DNA of 64,000 bases, from NCBI RefSeq assembly GCF_009755275.1, contig NZ_WQLA01000004.1, positions 248,001-312,000 of the forward strand, read 5' to 3'. Under the pieces are notes generated by a model, which made no database searches, was not told where the DNA came from, and worked only from the letters and a program-made list of their open reading frames with translations. The stretch's first letter is position 1. The number at the start of each line of letters is the position of its first letter. Source of the DNA: Mucilaginibacter aquatilis (GTDB taxonomy: Bacteria > Bacteroidota > Bacteroidia > Sphingobacteriales > Sphingobacteriaceae). Positions 46,001 through 56,955 of the stretch are shown in pieces. A program made the position numbers and the translations under genes.

Positions 46001-48634
46001 ACCTTTGCCAACGCCAATCAATACAATACAACGGTAAACGGTTTAAAAGCAGGCCAAACTTATACTTTCAGATGGACGCTAAGTGGTGCAGGGCAATGCG
46101 CCACCCAATCAGACGATGTTCAGGTAACCAACAACCCGCCTATCAGTGGCAATACCGTAACGCTGAACACGCCTACGGTATGTTCCGGACAGGTTATTTC
46201 TGTAACCGGCAGCACTCCTCAGGGCGGTAACGGAACTTATACTTATTTGTGGGAAAGCAGTGCCGATGGCATTAACTGGACGGTATTAACCAGTCAAACT
46301 GATATCAATCTTTTATACCCGGTTTCAGAAACAACATTCTTCCGTCGCTCCGTAGCATCAGGAGCTTGTAGCGATGATAAAAGCAATAGTGTTAAAGTAT
46401 CCGTACAACCCCCAATTGCCAACAATACAATCAGTGCCACTACTACAACGGTATGTGCTAACAAGTCTGCCGGGCTGTTAACGGGCAGTTTGCCAACCGG
46501 TGCCGATGGAAATTACAATTACCAATGGCAAAGCAGTATTGATGGCGGTCTTAATTGGGCTAATATCAACGGCGCTACCGATGTTAGCTATACTACGCCT
46601 GTTTTAGTACGCAATATACAATACCGTAGGGTTGTCAGCTCGCTTATATGTACCGGGGTGCAAAGCAACAACAGTAACGTGATAAGCATAACTGTTAACC
46701 CTGATGCTAAATCAGAATTTACCTGGACTAATGATGCAGGTTGTGTTCCATTTAACATAACAGCGCAGAATGTAAAGGCAATTCCGTACCCCGACCGTAA
46801 TGATGTTTATACCTGGTACGCAAACAACGTGGTAATTGGCACAGGCATTACCTTTCCGGGCTATACAATTAATACCGATGGCGAAACAGTCGATATACGA
46901 CTTATTGTAACCAGCAAATTTGGTTGCGAATCAGAAGTATTTAGTCACACCTTCACAACCACTAAAAATGTTAAAGCGAGTTACACGCAATCGGTAACAC
47001 AAAGTTGCGGTACAGTAACGGTAACGTTTACCAATACCTCGAGTCCTATTGGCGGCGGTACTTACAAATGGAACTTTGGCAATGGCCAAACCTCAACTGA
47101 AGTTCAGCCAGGCCCGGTAACTTTCCAGGCAGCAGCTAACGGCACCGATGTAGTGTATAACGTTTCATTAGTTGCCGAAACCGGTTGCAGTACCGACCAG
47201 ATGGAAACTACTATTACAGTTAAACCTGCTGTTCCGGTTGCGCGCATTGCCCCACAATCTACCACCGGTTGCGCACCTTTTGCCTTAGTGGTCGACAACA
47301 TATCGCCGGGTACCAATGATAAATACATTTACCATGTTGTGGATGCCAATGGCAACGACGTAATAACGCCGGTAGTAAGTACCAACAAGTCTCAGCAAAC
47401 ATTAAGTATACCTAACCAGGGCAATTACTCGCTTTACATGGAAGCCCAAACAGTTTGCGGCACAGGTAAAAGTGCATCAGTACCTATCCAGGTTACAGCA
47501 CGTACTGTGTTTGCAGGTTTAACCACTGCTGCTAGTTCAGATCGATTTGGTTGCGCACCACATACGGTAAGGTTTATCAATACCAGCCAGGGCGGCATAA
47601 CCTATAAAATTGATTGGAAAGATGGCTCACCTGTAACAGTAACCAATAATACTAACTCGCTAGATCATACATTTACAAAGGCTGGCGAGTATGATGTTGT
47701 ACTTTATGCAAGTAATGATTGCGCGCAGGATGCACCGTCACAACCAATAAAAATTATAGTTACAGACAGGCCGGCTGCTGCATTCAATATAGATAACCCT
47801 AATGGATGTAATGAGGTCAAAGTAAACTTTACCAATACAACGCAACCGCCGGCAAATGGCCAGTTGGCCGACCTCACTTATCGCTGGGATTTTGGTGACC
47901 CATATGCAAATGCCAACAACCCTAACGTATCGGAATTACGTACACCGCCGGCACATACATACAGCTATAAAGGTTCGCCTTATACTGTAAGGTTAACGGT
48001 AACAAACCGTACTACAGGCTGTACAAACGACATTATACAGGTTATTACCGTAAATGCACCGTCAATAAGTGAATTCCGCGCCCGGCCAGACAGTGTACAG
48101 GTATATCCAAACTACCAGTTTTCATTTGAAGATCAGAGTCAGAATGCACCAAAATCATGGCAATGGAACTTTGGCGACGGCAGCACTTCAACTCAACAAA
48201 ACCCTACGCACACCTATGCCGATACAGGTTTATATAAAGTTACTTTAACAACTACAAACCAGTATTGTGGCACAACCAAATCACATTATGTACGTATAAC
48301 AGGCACACCGGGACAGTTGTATATGCCTAATGCCTTTACACCTAACAGCACCAATGAAGAGCTCAACCGCTTTAGGGCTAAAGGCTCAGGGCTTAAAGAT
48401 TGGCACTTGCGTATATTTAACAACTACGGCCAGCTGGTATGGGAAACCACACAGCTATCAGCCCGGGGTGAACCAGTAGAAGCTTGGGATGGCACATTTA
48501 AAGGTGCGCCACTGCCGCAGGGTGTTTACATATGGCAGGCCGAAGCGAGGTTTATCAATGGTTCTGAATGGAAAGGTAATTCATACAATAACTCGTCGCC
48601 GCGGCGTACGGGAGCTATACACCTCATCAGATAA
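43091..48634 (+). CDS. Giant PKD-repeat surface protein with type B T9SS sorting domain (CHU_C)
   Basis: An 1847-residue secreted protein. It has a signal peptide (cleavage after VFAQ, residue 29), then many Ig-like/PKD domains (about residues 120-1730). PKD-type units include VNFTNTTQ...RWDFGD and the final WQWNFGDGSTSTQQNPTHTYADTG (about 1700-1720). The last ~100 residues are a CHU_C domain (starting YMPNAFTPNSTNEELNRF and ending RRTGAIHLI), the gliding motility-associated type B sorting signal of the type IX secretion system. It likely sits on the cell surface as an adhesin or matrix protein. Cysteine pairs recur across domains. The PorP/SprF-family gene follows 15 bases downstream, the standard companion. 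Confidence 0.93.
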   Translation: MGKVSIKGVIKVLFLCLGLLMGWRDVFAQTVTVRLVDPGPYAPGSSIAAAIRIADPDGKIAVTGNLFQLYLSDANGNFTSERKIGEFSGYYTGFVNGLIPSNAVPGTGYKVRIKTTSPATVSAASNAFTISAGTAVIAKVSSNAVNPAYPEVYGTCFATDGFPFLFVNESTAGATVTANFYDDLNQTDEQTIPINGTGTFNAKTNDYTIFVKAVNNGIVGTKGYLLLNNFVRNSFQTQNSSSVCLPDNSKATVSYSVNITGGGGIQNNYPGTLYTIRWGDGLSTNLTYYQIASTGGILTHDYAVSSCGAKNAEGTVTNKFEVSFRVSNVYCPDQSKNLSGDQAVLSPPKTVIGGPSVGCTGKQLTFTNTSYAGQVVSSVSGGTNCENPNATFQWFVNGVAVPPYNTKKNVPLKYTFPAAGTYTVTLRLTSSTPCVAPDAKLDVCIQDPPQPSFTLPQTACIGSGSVSPVNTSVVTNPCNTPITYNWTVTPATGFSYTEGTTKASQTPKILFTTPGTYTVQLGVNNGVCDAVLSEVQTITVGNVPTATLSPSFSLCGRGQTLTFDNTAGSATRTTFTGTPQPQPDTYQWTVTPLNGIAPAVFANGTTANSQYPQITFPDFGTYEVVVKHTNFCGSVTSQVQQITFKEAPTVNAGVDQVICSDAIATLDGSVSGTYNTLQWSTSGTGTFSNKNTEKPVYTPSAADRAAGEVKLTLKITTSLPGDCANISDEVIIKINPSNTVNSANAKTICTGSAVAYSPTSTVAGSVYNWTVTLSSPNAAGFSTSGSGDINDILTNTSATSNATVIYRITPQANGCDGTPFTLTITVAPKPVLTLTGPSGNYVCSGTQSGIQLSSNVSGTQYTWTVVANGGITGATDQTTPIAVTAINQTLVNTSNVAATVTYTITPVNTNSADECQGAAKTITLTVLPQVPAANAGTDIVLCNQTTVQLQGNDAGTFTGVWTLTSGQSGITFANANQYNTTVNGLKAGQTYTFRWTLSGAGQCATQSDDVQVTNNPPISGNTVTLNTPTVCSGQVISVTGSTPQGGNGTYTYLWESSADGINWTVLTSQTDINLLYPVSETTFFRRSVASGACSDDKSNSVKVSVQPPIANNTISATTTTVCANKSAGLLTGSLPTGADGNYNYQWQSSIDGGLNWANINGATDVSYTTPVLVRNIQYRRVVSSLICTGVQSNNSNVISITVNPDAKSEFTWTNDAGCVPFNITAQNVKAIPYPDRNDVYTWYANNVVIGTGITFPGYTINTDGETVDIRLIVTSKFGCESEVFSHTFTTTKNVKASYTQSVTQSCGTVTVTFTNTSSPIGGGTYKWNFGNGQTSTEVQPGPVTFQAAANGTDVVYNVSLVAETGCSTDQMETTITVKPAVPVARIAPQSTTGCAPFALVVDNISPGTNDKYIYHVVDANGNDVITPVVSTNKSQQTLSIPNQGNYSLYMEAQTVCGTGKSASVPIQVTARTVFAGLTTAASSDRFGCAPHTVRFINTSQGGITYKIDWKDGSPVTVTNNTNSLDHTFTKAGEYDVVLYASNDCAQDAPSQPIKIIVTDRPAAAFNIDNPNGCNEVKVNFTNTTQPPANGQLADLTYRWDFGDPYANANNPNVSELRTPPAHTYSYKGSPYTVRLTVTNRTTGCTNDIIQVITVNAPSISEFRARPDSVQVYPNYQFSFEDQSQNAPKSWQWNFGDGSTSTQQNPTHTYADTGLYKVTLTTTNQYCGTTKSHYVRITGTPGQLYMPNAFTPNSTNEELNRFRAKGSGLKDWHLRIFNNYGQLVWETTQLSARGEPVEAWDGTFKGAPLPQGVYIWQAEARFINGSEWKGNSYNNSSPRRTGAIHLIR

Positions 48635-48649
48635 AAAGAGAGATAAAGA

Positions 48650-49681
48650 ATGAATAAGATCAAATGTGTTGTTTTGAGTGTGGTGTTGATGATGATTGCG
48701 GTTGCATGCTATGCTCAGGACCATCAATATTCTCAGTTCTTTAACTCGCCGGTTTACCTTAACCCGGCGCTAAACGGCCAATTTGAAGGCGATTTGAGGG
48801 TAAATATGATTTACCGTAATCAATGGAGCAGTTTGCCGGGCGCCTTATCATACATGACGGCATCAGTTGATTACAACGTACCTAAGTTTGGCGGCGGTGT
48901 TGGTATGATGTTTACCCGCAGTAATGAAGGTACCGCCTACTACGTACGTAACAATGTATCGGGCATATATTCATACAGTGTAGGTTCAGACAGGTTTGTG
49001 CTTTCGTTTGGTTTACAAGCCGGTATTGGCAACCGCACCATTGACCAAAGCAAGCTGGTTTTCGGCGACCAGATTGATCCTCGCTACGGTTATATACCTG
49101 GCTCAACCTCAGCTGCCGATCTGGGACAAATAAGTAACCGTTTTTATTTTGATACTGGTGCAGGCATCAATTTGGTTGTAGGCGACTTTATGGCCGGCGG
49201 TGCTTTGCAGCACATAAACAGGCCCGATCAATCATTTACCGGCACCTCGGCCAGGTTGCCCATGCGCGGCACTGGCCACATCAGCTACCGCCTTGATTTA
49301 AATAAATATGATAATTATGACGAAGATGAGAAATCGTTCGTTATCCCTTCGGTTGTATACTACAAACAATCATCGTCATCGTCATATAGTGCGGGTGTGC
49401 AATACAAACGCCGGAGTGTAAATGCAGGTTTATGGTACCGTAGCGGCGGTGTAGCCGGTCCAAGCTCATTTGTTGTTTCGTTTATATTTGATTTGTTCAT
49501 CAATAAAGATGGCGGCGAGAAAGTGCGCTTTGGGTTAAGCCATGATGCACCATCATCCAAACTTAATTACAGCAACACCAGCGGCACTACCGAGGGCAGC
49601 TTAAGCTATGAAACCACATTGCCATCGCGCACAAATACTTCAAAGTTTATAGGCGCACGCCGCTGTTATGATTTTTATTAA
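48650..49681 (+). CDS. PorP/SprF-family type IX secretion outer-membrane protein
   Basis: A 343-residue protein with a signal peptide (cleavage after CYAQ, residue 22), then DHQYSQFFNSPVYLNPALNGQFEGDLRVNMIYRNQW, the clear N-terminal signature of the PorP/SprF family. The remainder is beta-barrel-like (VGMMFTRSNEG, LQAGIGNRTIDQSKLVFGDQ), ending in KFIGARRCYDFY. Such proteins stand next to T9SS-secreted proteins with type B domains and help to secrete or anchor that specific partner. The start lies 15 bases after the giant PKD protein, so the pair is one operon. A terminator follows. Confidence 0.95.
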   Translation: MNKIKCVVLSVVLMMIAVACYAQDHQYSQFFNSPVYLNPALNGQFEGDLRVNMIYRNQWSSLPGALSYMTASVDYNVPKFGGGVGMMFTRSNEGTAYYVRNNVSGIYSYSVGSDRFVLSFGLQAGIGNRTIDQSKLVFGDQIDPRYGYIPGSTSAADLGQISNRFYFDTGAGINLVVGDFMAGGALQHINRPDQSFTGTSARLPMRGTGHISYRLDLNKYDNYDEDEKSFVIPSVVYYKQSSSSSYSAGVQYKRRSVNAGLWYRSGGVAGPSSFVVSFIFDLFINKDGGEKVRFGLSHDAPSSKLNYSNTSGTTEGSLSYETTLPSRTNTSKFIGARRCYDFY

Positions 49682-49713
49682 TCCCTTACCACAGCTAATA
49701 TTCCATTACAACC

Positions 49714-49749
49714 GGCCGTACGTTTTTATAACGTGCGGCCTTATTTTTT
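49714..49749 (+). terminator. Terminator of the PKD/PorP operon
   Basis: GGCCGTACGT pairs with ACGTGCGGCC (one G-T type wobble) around a T-rich loop, followed by TTATTTTTTG. Confidence 0.85.
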
Positions 49750-49791
49750 GCGAACAAGTAATTTCTATCCAACAAAATGATTATCAAATAG

Positions 49792-51537
<1,746 letters not shown>

Positions 51538-51562
51538 ATTAATTTGTACGATACGATAGATA

Positions 51563-53389
51563 ATGGATAAAAATACGTTCACAGGGCTTTTCCTGATTAT
51601 GATCATTCTGGCAGGCTCATTCTTTTTAATGAAACCTTCAGAAGAGGAAATAAAAAAAGAACAGCAAAAGCAACACATTGATTCCCTGAAAAAAGCGGGC
51701 GCCCTTAAACCTGCAGTTGCAAAAGCCGATACTTCTAGAAAAGCAGTTGCTGTTGACTCTGCCGCATTAAAAGCACCATTTGGTGCATCAAGCGTTGGTA
51801 GCGAGCAGTTGATCACTCTAGAGAATAAAGATATCCGGGTTAAAGTAAGCAACCGTGGCGGTCGTATTTACAGTGTTGAGCTTAAAAACTTTAAAACTTA
51901 CGATAAAAAACCACTTGTTTTATTTGACGGCACCAATAATCAGTTTGGTTTAAGCTTCAATGCAGGCGGCACAAAAGTAAACACCAACGAACGCTATTTT
52001 ACTCCAACCTCAACAGATGTTAAAGTTGCCGGTACTGATAGTAGTGCAATTACACTGCGTTTGGCCTATAGCCCAACCCAGTACCTTGATTACACTTACA
52101 CTTTAGGTGCAACAGGCTATAAAGTTGGTTACACTATTAAAGCAAATGGCCTTGACAATGTAATAAGCAACAGCAAGGCACTTAACTTAACCTGGACAGC
52201 CAGCCTGCTTCAGCAAGAAAAGGACATTAAGCAAGAGCGCCAGTACTCAACCGTGTACTTTAAAGACATGGAAGATAATGTGGATTACCTGAGCTTAACA
52301 AAAGATGAAAGCAAGCAGATTGCCGATCAAAAAGTTCAGTGGATATCTTTCAAGCAGCACTTTTTCTCGAATGTATTAATTGCCAAACAAGGTTTTGATA
52401 AAGTCAACATTGCTGCCAGCACTGATATTAATTCAAAAGATGTTAGGCAAATGAAGGCCGGTTTAACGCTCATAAGCAATCAAACCGACACCTATCCTAT
52501 GGAGTTTTACTTTGGTCCTAACCGTTTCAGCACGTTGCAGAAACAGGGTTATGATTTAGAGAAACAGATTGACTTAGGCTGGGGACCATTAAAGTTAATT
52601 AATCGTTTTGCCGTTATACCGGTGTTTAACTTTTTACAGCACTTCAACTGGAATATTGGCTTCGTAATTTTAGCGCTTACGGTTTTACTTAAACTTGTGT
52701 TAACGCCGCTTACTTACAAATCGTACTTGAGCATGGCCAAAATGCGTGTTTTAAAGCCTGAGATGGATGAGATAAAAGCCAAGGTTGGTGAAGATAACCC
52801 TACCCTACTTCAGCAGGAGTATATGAAGCTTTATCGTAAAGCTGGTGTAAATCCTTTAGGTGGTTGTTTGCCGTTACTATTGCAAATGCCAATCATTTTT
52901 GCATTCCTGCGCTTCTTCCCAAGTTTGTTTGAGTTACGCGGCGAGAGCTTTTTATGGATGAAAGACTTGTCGACCTATGATGCGGTAATCAACTTTGGAT
53001 TTAACATTCCGTTCCTGGGGGATCACTTGAGCTTGATGTGTGTGCTCATGACCATATCAACGCTTATTTACACATACTTTAACAACCAGGTATCAGGTGC
53101 AACTGGCCAAATGAAATACATAGGCTATATAAGCCCTATTATGTTCTTGGGCTTCCTTAACAGCTACCCATCAGGTTTGAATTATTATTACTTCCTGGCT
53201 AACATGTTTACTTTCCTTCAGCAGTACATCATCCGCTTCTTTGTTGATGACAAAAAGATACATGCGCAAATGGAAGAGAACAAAAAGAAACCGGAAGATC
53301 AACAAAAAAAGAAATCAGGTTTCCAGGCTAAGCTTGAAGAAATGATGCGTCAGCAGCAACAAATTCAACAGCAAGCCAAAAAGAAATAA
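51563..53389 (+). CDS. yidC: Membrane protein insertase YidC
   Basis: A 608-residue inner-membrane protein that inserts and folds membrane proteins with or without Sec. The N-terminal membrane anchor (residues 5-24) is followed by a long periplasmic P1 domain (about 60-350) and a five-helix core (about 355-560): FVILALTVLLKLVLTPLTYKSYLS, QMPIIFAFLRFFP, MCVLMTISTLIYTYFNNQ, GYISPIMFLGFLNSYPSGLNYYYFLANMF. The C-terminal tail is basic and Gln/Lys-rich (GFQAKLEEMMRQQQQIQQQAKKK), as is usual. It is cotranscribed with pyrG. Confidence 0.97.
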   Translation: MDKNTFTGLFLIMIILAGSFFLMKPSEEEIKKEQQKQHIDSLKKAGALKPAVAKADTSRKAVAVDSAALKAPFGASSVGSEQLITLENKDIRVKVSNRGGRIYSVELKNFKTYDKKPLVLFDGTNNQFGLSFNAGGTKVNTNERYFTPTSTDVKVAGTDSSAITLRLAYSPTQYLDYTYTLGATGYKVGYTIKANGLDNVISNSKALNLTWTASLLQQEKDIKQERQYSTVYFKDMEDNVDYLSLTKDESKQIADQKVQWISFKQHFFSNVLIAKQGFDKVNIAASTDINSKDVRQMKAGLTLISNQTDTYPMEFYFGPNRFSTLQKQGYDLEKQIDLGWGPLKLINRFAVIPVFNFLQHFNWNIGFVILALTVLLKLVLTPLTYKSYLSMAKMRVLKPEMDEIKAKVGEDNPTLLQQEYMKLYRKAGVNPLGGCLPLLLQMPIIFAFLRFFPSLFELRGESFLWMKDLSTYDAVINFGFNIPFLGDHLSLMCVLMTISTLIYTYFNNQVSGATGQMKYIGYISPIMFLGFLNSYPSGLNYYYFLANMFTFLQQYIIRFFVDDKKIHAQMEENKKKPEDQQKKKSGFQAKLEEMMRQQQQIQQQAKKK

Positions 53390-53430
53390 GCGGTTTTGAG
53401 AGTAGTTATTTAATTACACTGAGATATTAG

Positions 53431-53466
53431 AGAGGCCATCGTTATACCGATGGCCTCTTTGTTTTA
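53431..53466 (+). terminator. Terminator of pyrG-yidC
   Basis: AGAGGCCATCG and CGATGGCCTCT pair around a TTATAC loop; TTTGTTTTA follows. Confidence 0.9.
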
Positions 53467-53649
53467 TGTGGTTGGTGATAACACCGTCATGTGCCTGATA
53501 ATTTTTGAATAGCGATAACTGAAGCATACTAATAGAAGAAACAAGGTGACGACAGTTGTTAGGATGCAAATAGTTGACAGCTTAAAGGTACATTTCACCA
53601 TTATGCTATTCACTCCGATGTCCACACAATGCCCCTACCGATATAACCT

Positions 53650-53680
53650 ATAAAAAAAGGCACAAAGTATTGTGCCTTTA
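53650..53680 (-). terminator. Terminator of the glycan cluster (flippase end)
   Basis: AAAGGCACAA/TTGTGCCTTT with a short loop. On the minus strand it is followed by a long T-tract. Confidence 0.85.
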
Positions 53681-53737
53681 GAAATTTTGTACTCATGGAA
53701 AGACACAACACATCGTGTCCGCCGTTTTATGAATTAG

Positions 53738-55102
53738 CTACTCTGCATTCGTCTGTTTCTTTTTAACCAGCATTCCCCAGGTGTCCTTTACAAGCCATGT
53801 TGTTTCCAGCCAGCCAATTTTGTATACATCCCACAATTGAAATTTCTCGTAACGTTGCAGCCATTTGTAACTAATGAACATACCTGTTAGTATGGGCATT
53901 AAAGTGCCGAAAGCAATACCGTTAACATTTCCAAATAGCCAAACCCCTACAAAGTCGCCTATAATATTTGCAGCAAGCATAAATATTAGTTTCACCGCAT
54001 TAACCTGTGGCTGATTAGTGGCATCAAGCGCCAGAGCCATAAAACGCTCAATTGGATAAAGCAGTGCAAAAGCCATAAATACACGTAATATATTAGCAGC
54101 CTGAGTATTCAGATAGTCTTTTGCTACAATCCATATGGCAACATCGGCAAATAATATAGCACCAACAACTACCGGTAACAACAAAATGGTAATTAAACCT
54201 GAATACTTTTTTAACAGGTAAATTACGTGGTACTTGTTGTTTTGATTATGCGCAGCAGATAATGGCGGCATAATGGTCGCCGCAAAGCTACGTAACGGAA
54301 TTTCCACCAGCTCGGTTAGGCGCAGGCCAAGGTTGTAAACAGCTACGGCAGCATCACCCAGCATAAATTTAATAATATACGTATCGGAGTTACGGAACAT
54401 ACTGCTGCCTAATGCAGTACCTACACTGTATTTACCAAACGAAAACAATGCCTTCACAGTAGTGGTGCTTTTTTTCCAAATAGTGTTGATGCGCGACCAG
54501 CCTAAAACAACAGTCATTAAACTTGTTGTACCACCCGCTATAAAGCCTGTGTAAATCACCGTCATCAGGTTTACATTCTTTGTAGCAATAAGTATGAGTA
54601 TAAGTACAATTGATAACAACGTACTAACCGAACGTATAATGAGTAACCTGTCAAAACGTGCTTCGGCCTGGGCAATACAGCTGGCTAAAAATGAGGGCAA
54701 AGTAATAATGAACACCAAGCCAAACCACTTGGCAAATAAATCAGTACCATAATCGGCAATATGATAGGGAATAAACAGGTAAATGATATTACCCGCTACA
54801 ATAATAAGCGTAATTATGGTTGATAAAAACCATGCTGAACCAGCCACCTCGGCCGAGCGTTCTTTTGAAGTACCCGCGTAAGATGTAATGAATGCCGTTG
54901 TAATTAAACCGGCTCTAAAGGTATCCACTAAGCCTATTGTTCCCTGGAAAAAAACCCATATGCCAGTTTTATCGGGCGATAGGTAATTATATAATATGGC
55001 GGCTTGCACCATATTTAAAACCGACATCACCGCATTGCCTATAAGGTTTACAATATGCGGGTTCTTGAGTTTTTGAATTATCGGTTTAATCTTATGTAAC
55101 AT
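53738..55102 (-). CDS. Polysaccharide/oligosaccharide flippase (Wzx-like)
   Basis: A membrane protein of about 454 residues with roughly 12-14 hydrophobic segments, resembling MOP/MATE-type oligosaccharide flippases (NLIGNAVMSVLNMVQAAILYNYLSPD, GAFITSYAGTSKERSAEV, AVYNLGLRLTELVEIPLRSFAATIMPPLSA). It should move lipid-linked glycan across the inner membrane. The frame extends to a TTG at 55126, but the first ATG at 55102 (MLHKIKPIIQKLKNPH) is a better start, 33 bases after the GT2 stop. Last gene in a GT8-GT2-flippase cluster. Confidence 0.85.
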   Translation of the reverse strand: MLHKIKPIIQKLKNPHIVNLIGNAVMSVLNMVQAAILYNYLSPDKTGIWVFFQGTIGLVDTFRAGLITTAFITSYAGTSKERSAEVAGSAWFLSTIITLIIVAGNIIYLFIPYHIADYGTDLFAKWFGLVFIITLPSFLASCIAQAEARFDRLLIIRSVSTLLSIVLILILIATKNVNLMTVIYTGFIAGGTTSLMTVVLGWSRINTIWKKSTTTVKALFSFGKYSVGTALGSSMFRNSDTYIIKFMLGDAAVAVYNLGLRLTELVEIPLRSFAATIMPPLSAAHNQNNKYHVIYLLKKYSGLITILLLPVVVGAILFADVAIWIVAKDYLNTQAANILRVFMAFALLYPIERFMALALDATNQPQVNAVKLIFMLAANIIGDFVGVWLFGNVNGIAFGTLMPILTGMFISYKWLQRYEKFQLWDVYKIGWLETTWLVKDTWGMLVKKKQTNAE

Positions 55103-55135
55103 TACAGTGTATTTCGGCTCCGGCAAAAACGATGC

Positions 55136-55924
55136 TTACTGCTTTAATTTATTATACTTGAGCGTGCTATTAATAACCTTACCTTTTAAGTAAAGGCTGC
55201 GCGCCATTTTTATAACTAACGAATTACTCAACTTCCACTTGCTGCGCACCATGGTGTTGGGCTCAATGGCACCGTGTTCGTGCAAAAACAAATCGGGTCC
55301 GTTAAACAAAAGTGCCTTGCCGCCTTTAATTAGGAAGTTCATGCACATGGTATACTCCGTTGGATCACCGCGCTGGCCTTCAACATAGCGGCCAAACTTT
55401 TCAAAAAAACTGCTTCGACGCAAATGCGGATGATCAGAGTATAAGCGAAACTTGAGATGATTAAGATGCCATATACCAAGCTTGAACAACATTTTTGCAT
55501 ACCCAAATTTGTAATCTTTCAAGTAAGGAAATGGCGCCCAGGGGAAAGTGTAAAACCTGATTAGGTCCCACTCCTCATCATCCATCAACTTTACGGCGTT
55601 TTTAAAGTTAGGAGCAAAGTCGGGTGTTGGCTCAAAATCTTCCTGAACGTAAAGCGTATACTGGGTTTTAACAGCATCCTGGCCTTTGTTTATATTGTTG
55701 CCCAAACCCTTGTTTACAGGTGTTGTAATCAACCTAAAATCATAATCGGCCCGCAAGTTCTTCACATATTCTAAATGCTCAGGGCGGCTACCGTCATCGC
55801 TAATAACCACCTCCTCAAACTCCAGGTTTTCTTCGGCGCAACGCTTTAGTAAGTGCTCAAGAGATTTACTGCGGTTGTAATGCGTAATTAAAAGTGTGAC
55901 CCGGTTAAACTTATGTACAGTCAT
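55136..55924 (-). CDS. Family 2-type glycosyltransferase
   Basis: A 262-residue GT-A fold enzyme. The N-terminus reads VTLLITHYNRSKSLEHLLKRC, VVISDDGSRPEHLEYV carries the nucleotide-binding Asp pair, and YVQEDFEPTPDF takes the place of the DXD metal motif. The region around PTEYTMCMNFLIKGGKALLF and the HEHGAIEPNTMVRSKW end are not standard for small GT2 enzymes. It probably adds one sugar in surface glycan synthesis, donor unknown. The start is 6 bases after the GT8 stop; the flippase gene follows. No signal peptide; it likely attaches peripherally to the inner membrane. Confidence 0.85.
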   Translation of the reverse strand: MTVHKFNRVTLLITHYNRSKSLEHLLKRCAEENLEFEEVVISDDGSRPEHLEYVKNLRADYDFRLITTPVNKGLGNNINKGQDAVKTQYTLYVQEDFEPTPDFAPNFKNAVKLMDDEEWDLIRFYTFPWAPFPYLKDYKFGYAKMLFKLGIWHLNHLKFRLYSDHPHLRRSSFFEKFGRYVEGQRGDPTEYTMCMNFLIKGGKALLFNGPDLFLHEHGAIEPNTMVRSKWKLSNSLVIKMARSLYLKGKVINSTLKYNKLKQ

Positions 55925-55930
55925 TGATAC

Positions 55931-56815
55931 TTAACCGGTTATTTTTCTGATAAAACGTTTAACCATGCGTACACGGCGGGTGAATGCTCCAACGAGCTTA
56001 AAATTCTTCCACTCAGTTTTATTGAGGTAATCAAAAAATATATCGCGATATTCTCGGCTGTAAGTGTAATTAGTATAAATAGGTTTATTACCAATATAAT
56101 GCAGCAATTTAGCGCCGGGCTTGTCGTTATCAACCAAATGATTCCATCCAGGGTCTAATTCAAGCCAGCGGTTTGCCAATACTGCGTTTAAACAATACTG
56201 ATCACCGTAAACTATATGCTTTTGATATTTAACTGCGGCATCAAGTGCCTTAGTGCATACATCAAATTCGTTCCACTTTTTAAGATTGATTAGTAACAAA
56301 CCTGCATTGAGATATTTATCGTCAGATTGATAGCCTAATTCCTGCCAGTTACGCACGCCTCCACCCCATGAACAGCCAAGCGTTTTTATGCCCGGATCCT
56401 GAACAGCTGCAATGATATTATCACCAAAATCAATATCCCACAGCTCGGCTATGTTACCCAATACCACCATGTCCGAATCAAGGTATAAAACTCGTTCAGT
56501 GCCTTCGGGGATGAAAGTATGTACAAACAAACGAAAGAAGGTAGTTACGGGTAATGCGGCATTGTTGAAGTACGGGATAGTGATTTTCCCTACTACGTCT
56601 TTAACCAGCAAAAACTTAAGCGTTATTTCATCAGTACCTATTGACCTGATTAACTTTTGACGATTTGCAGCACTAATGCCATCATCAATGATGTAAATAT
56701 CTTTTTGTGAACCGGCTGAGTTTATCTCCAACGATTTGATAGAGGCAGCCAGCAACGGTACAAAGTTATTGTCGCAGGCATAAACTACGCTCAAACGCCT
56801 ATCGGTACTTATCAT
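55931..56815 (-). CDS. Glycosyltransferase family 8 protein
   Basis: A 294-residue retaining glycosyltransferase of family GT8 (general LgtC/glycogenin fold). The VVYACDNNFVPLLAASIKSL start, VLYLDSDMVVLGNIAELWD (DXD motif), LNAGLLLINLKKW, HIVYGDQYCLNAVLANRWLELDPGWN and LLHYIGNKPI are all typical; the last two hold the other metal and substrate contacts. It likely transfers galactose or glucose to a lipopolysaccharide or capsule acceptor. First gene of the GT8-GT2-flippase cluster, with a 6-base gap to GT2. C-terminal tail is basic, which would help membrane binding. Confidence 0.9.
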   Translation of the reverse strand: MISTDRRLSVVYACDNNFVPLLAASIKSLEINSAGSQKDIYIIDDGISAANRQKLIRSIGTDEITLKFLLVKDVVGKITIPYFNNAALPVTTFFRLFVHTFIPEGTERVLYLDSDMVVLGNIAELWDIDFGDNIIAAVQDPGIKTLGCSWGGGVRNWQELGYQSDDKYLNAGLLLINLKKWNEFDVCTKALDAAVKYQKHIVYGDQYCLNAVLANRWLELDPGWNHLVDNDKPGAKLLHYIGNKPIYTNYTYSREYRDIFFDYLNKTEWKNFKLVGAFTRRVRMVKRFIRKITG

Positions 56816-56955
56816 ATGGGGCCTGGGGTATATGTTTTGCTAAATTACGGTTATTAAATGCAATAAATATTGTTTGTGTTATACGTGATATGATGCATTT
56901 TAGTTATGCAAAATTGTTAATCAGAATCACCTATTATACCTGCCGCACTATCCCC

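Larger units (their letters stand above)
53390..53737. other. Intergenic gap with two convergent terminators
   Basis: A 348-base gap between yidC and the convergent flippase gene. It holds the two terminators described separately, and in between about 190 bases with no gene, repeat or RNA that I can recognise. Confidence 0.5.
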
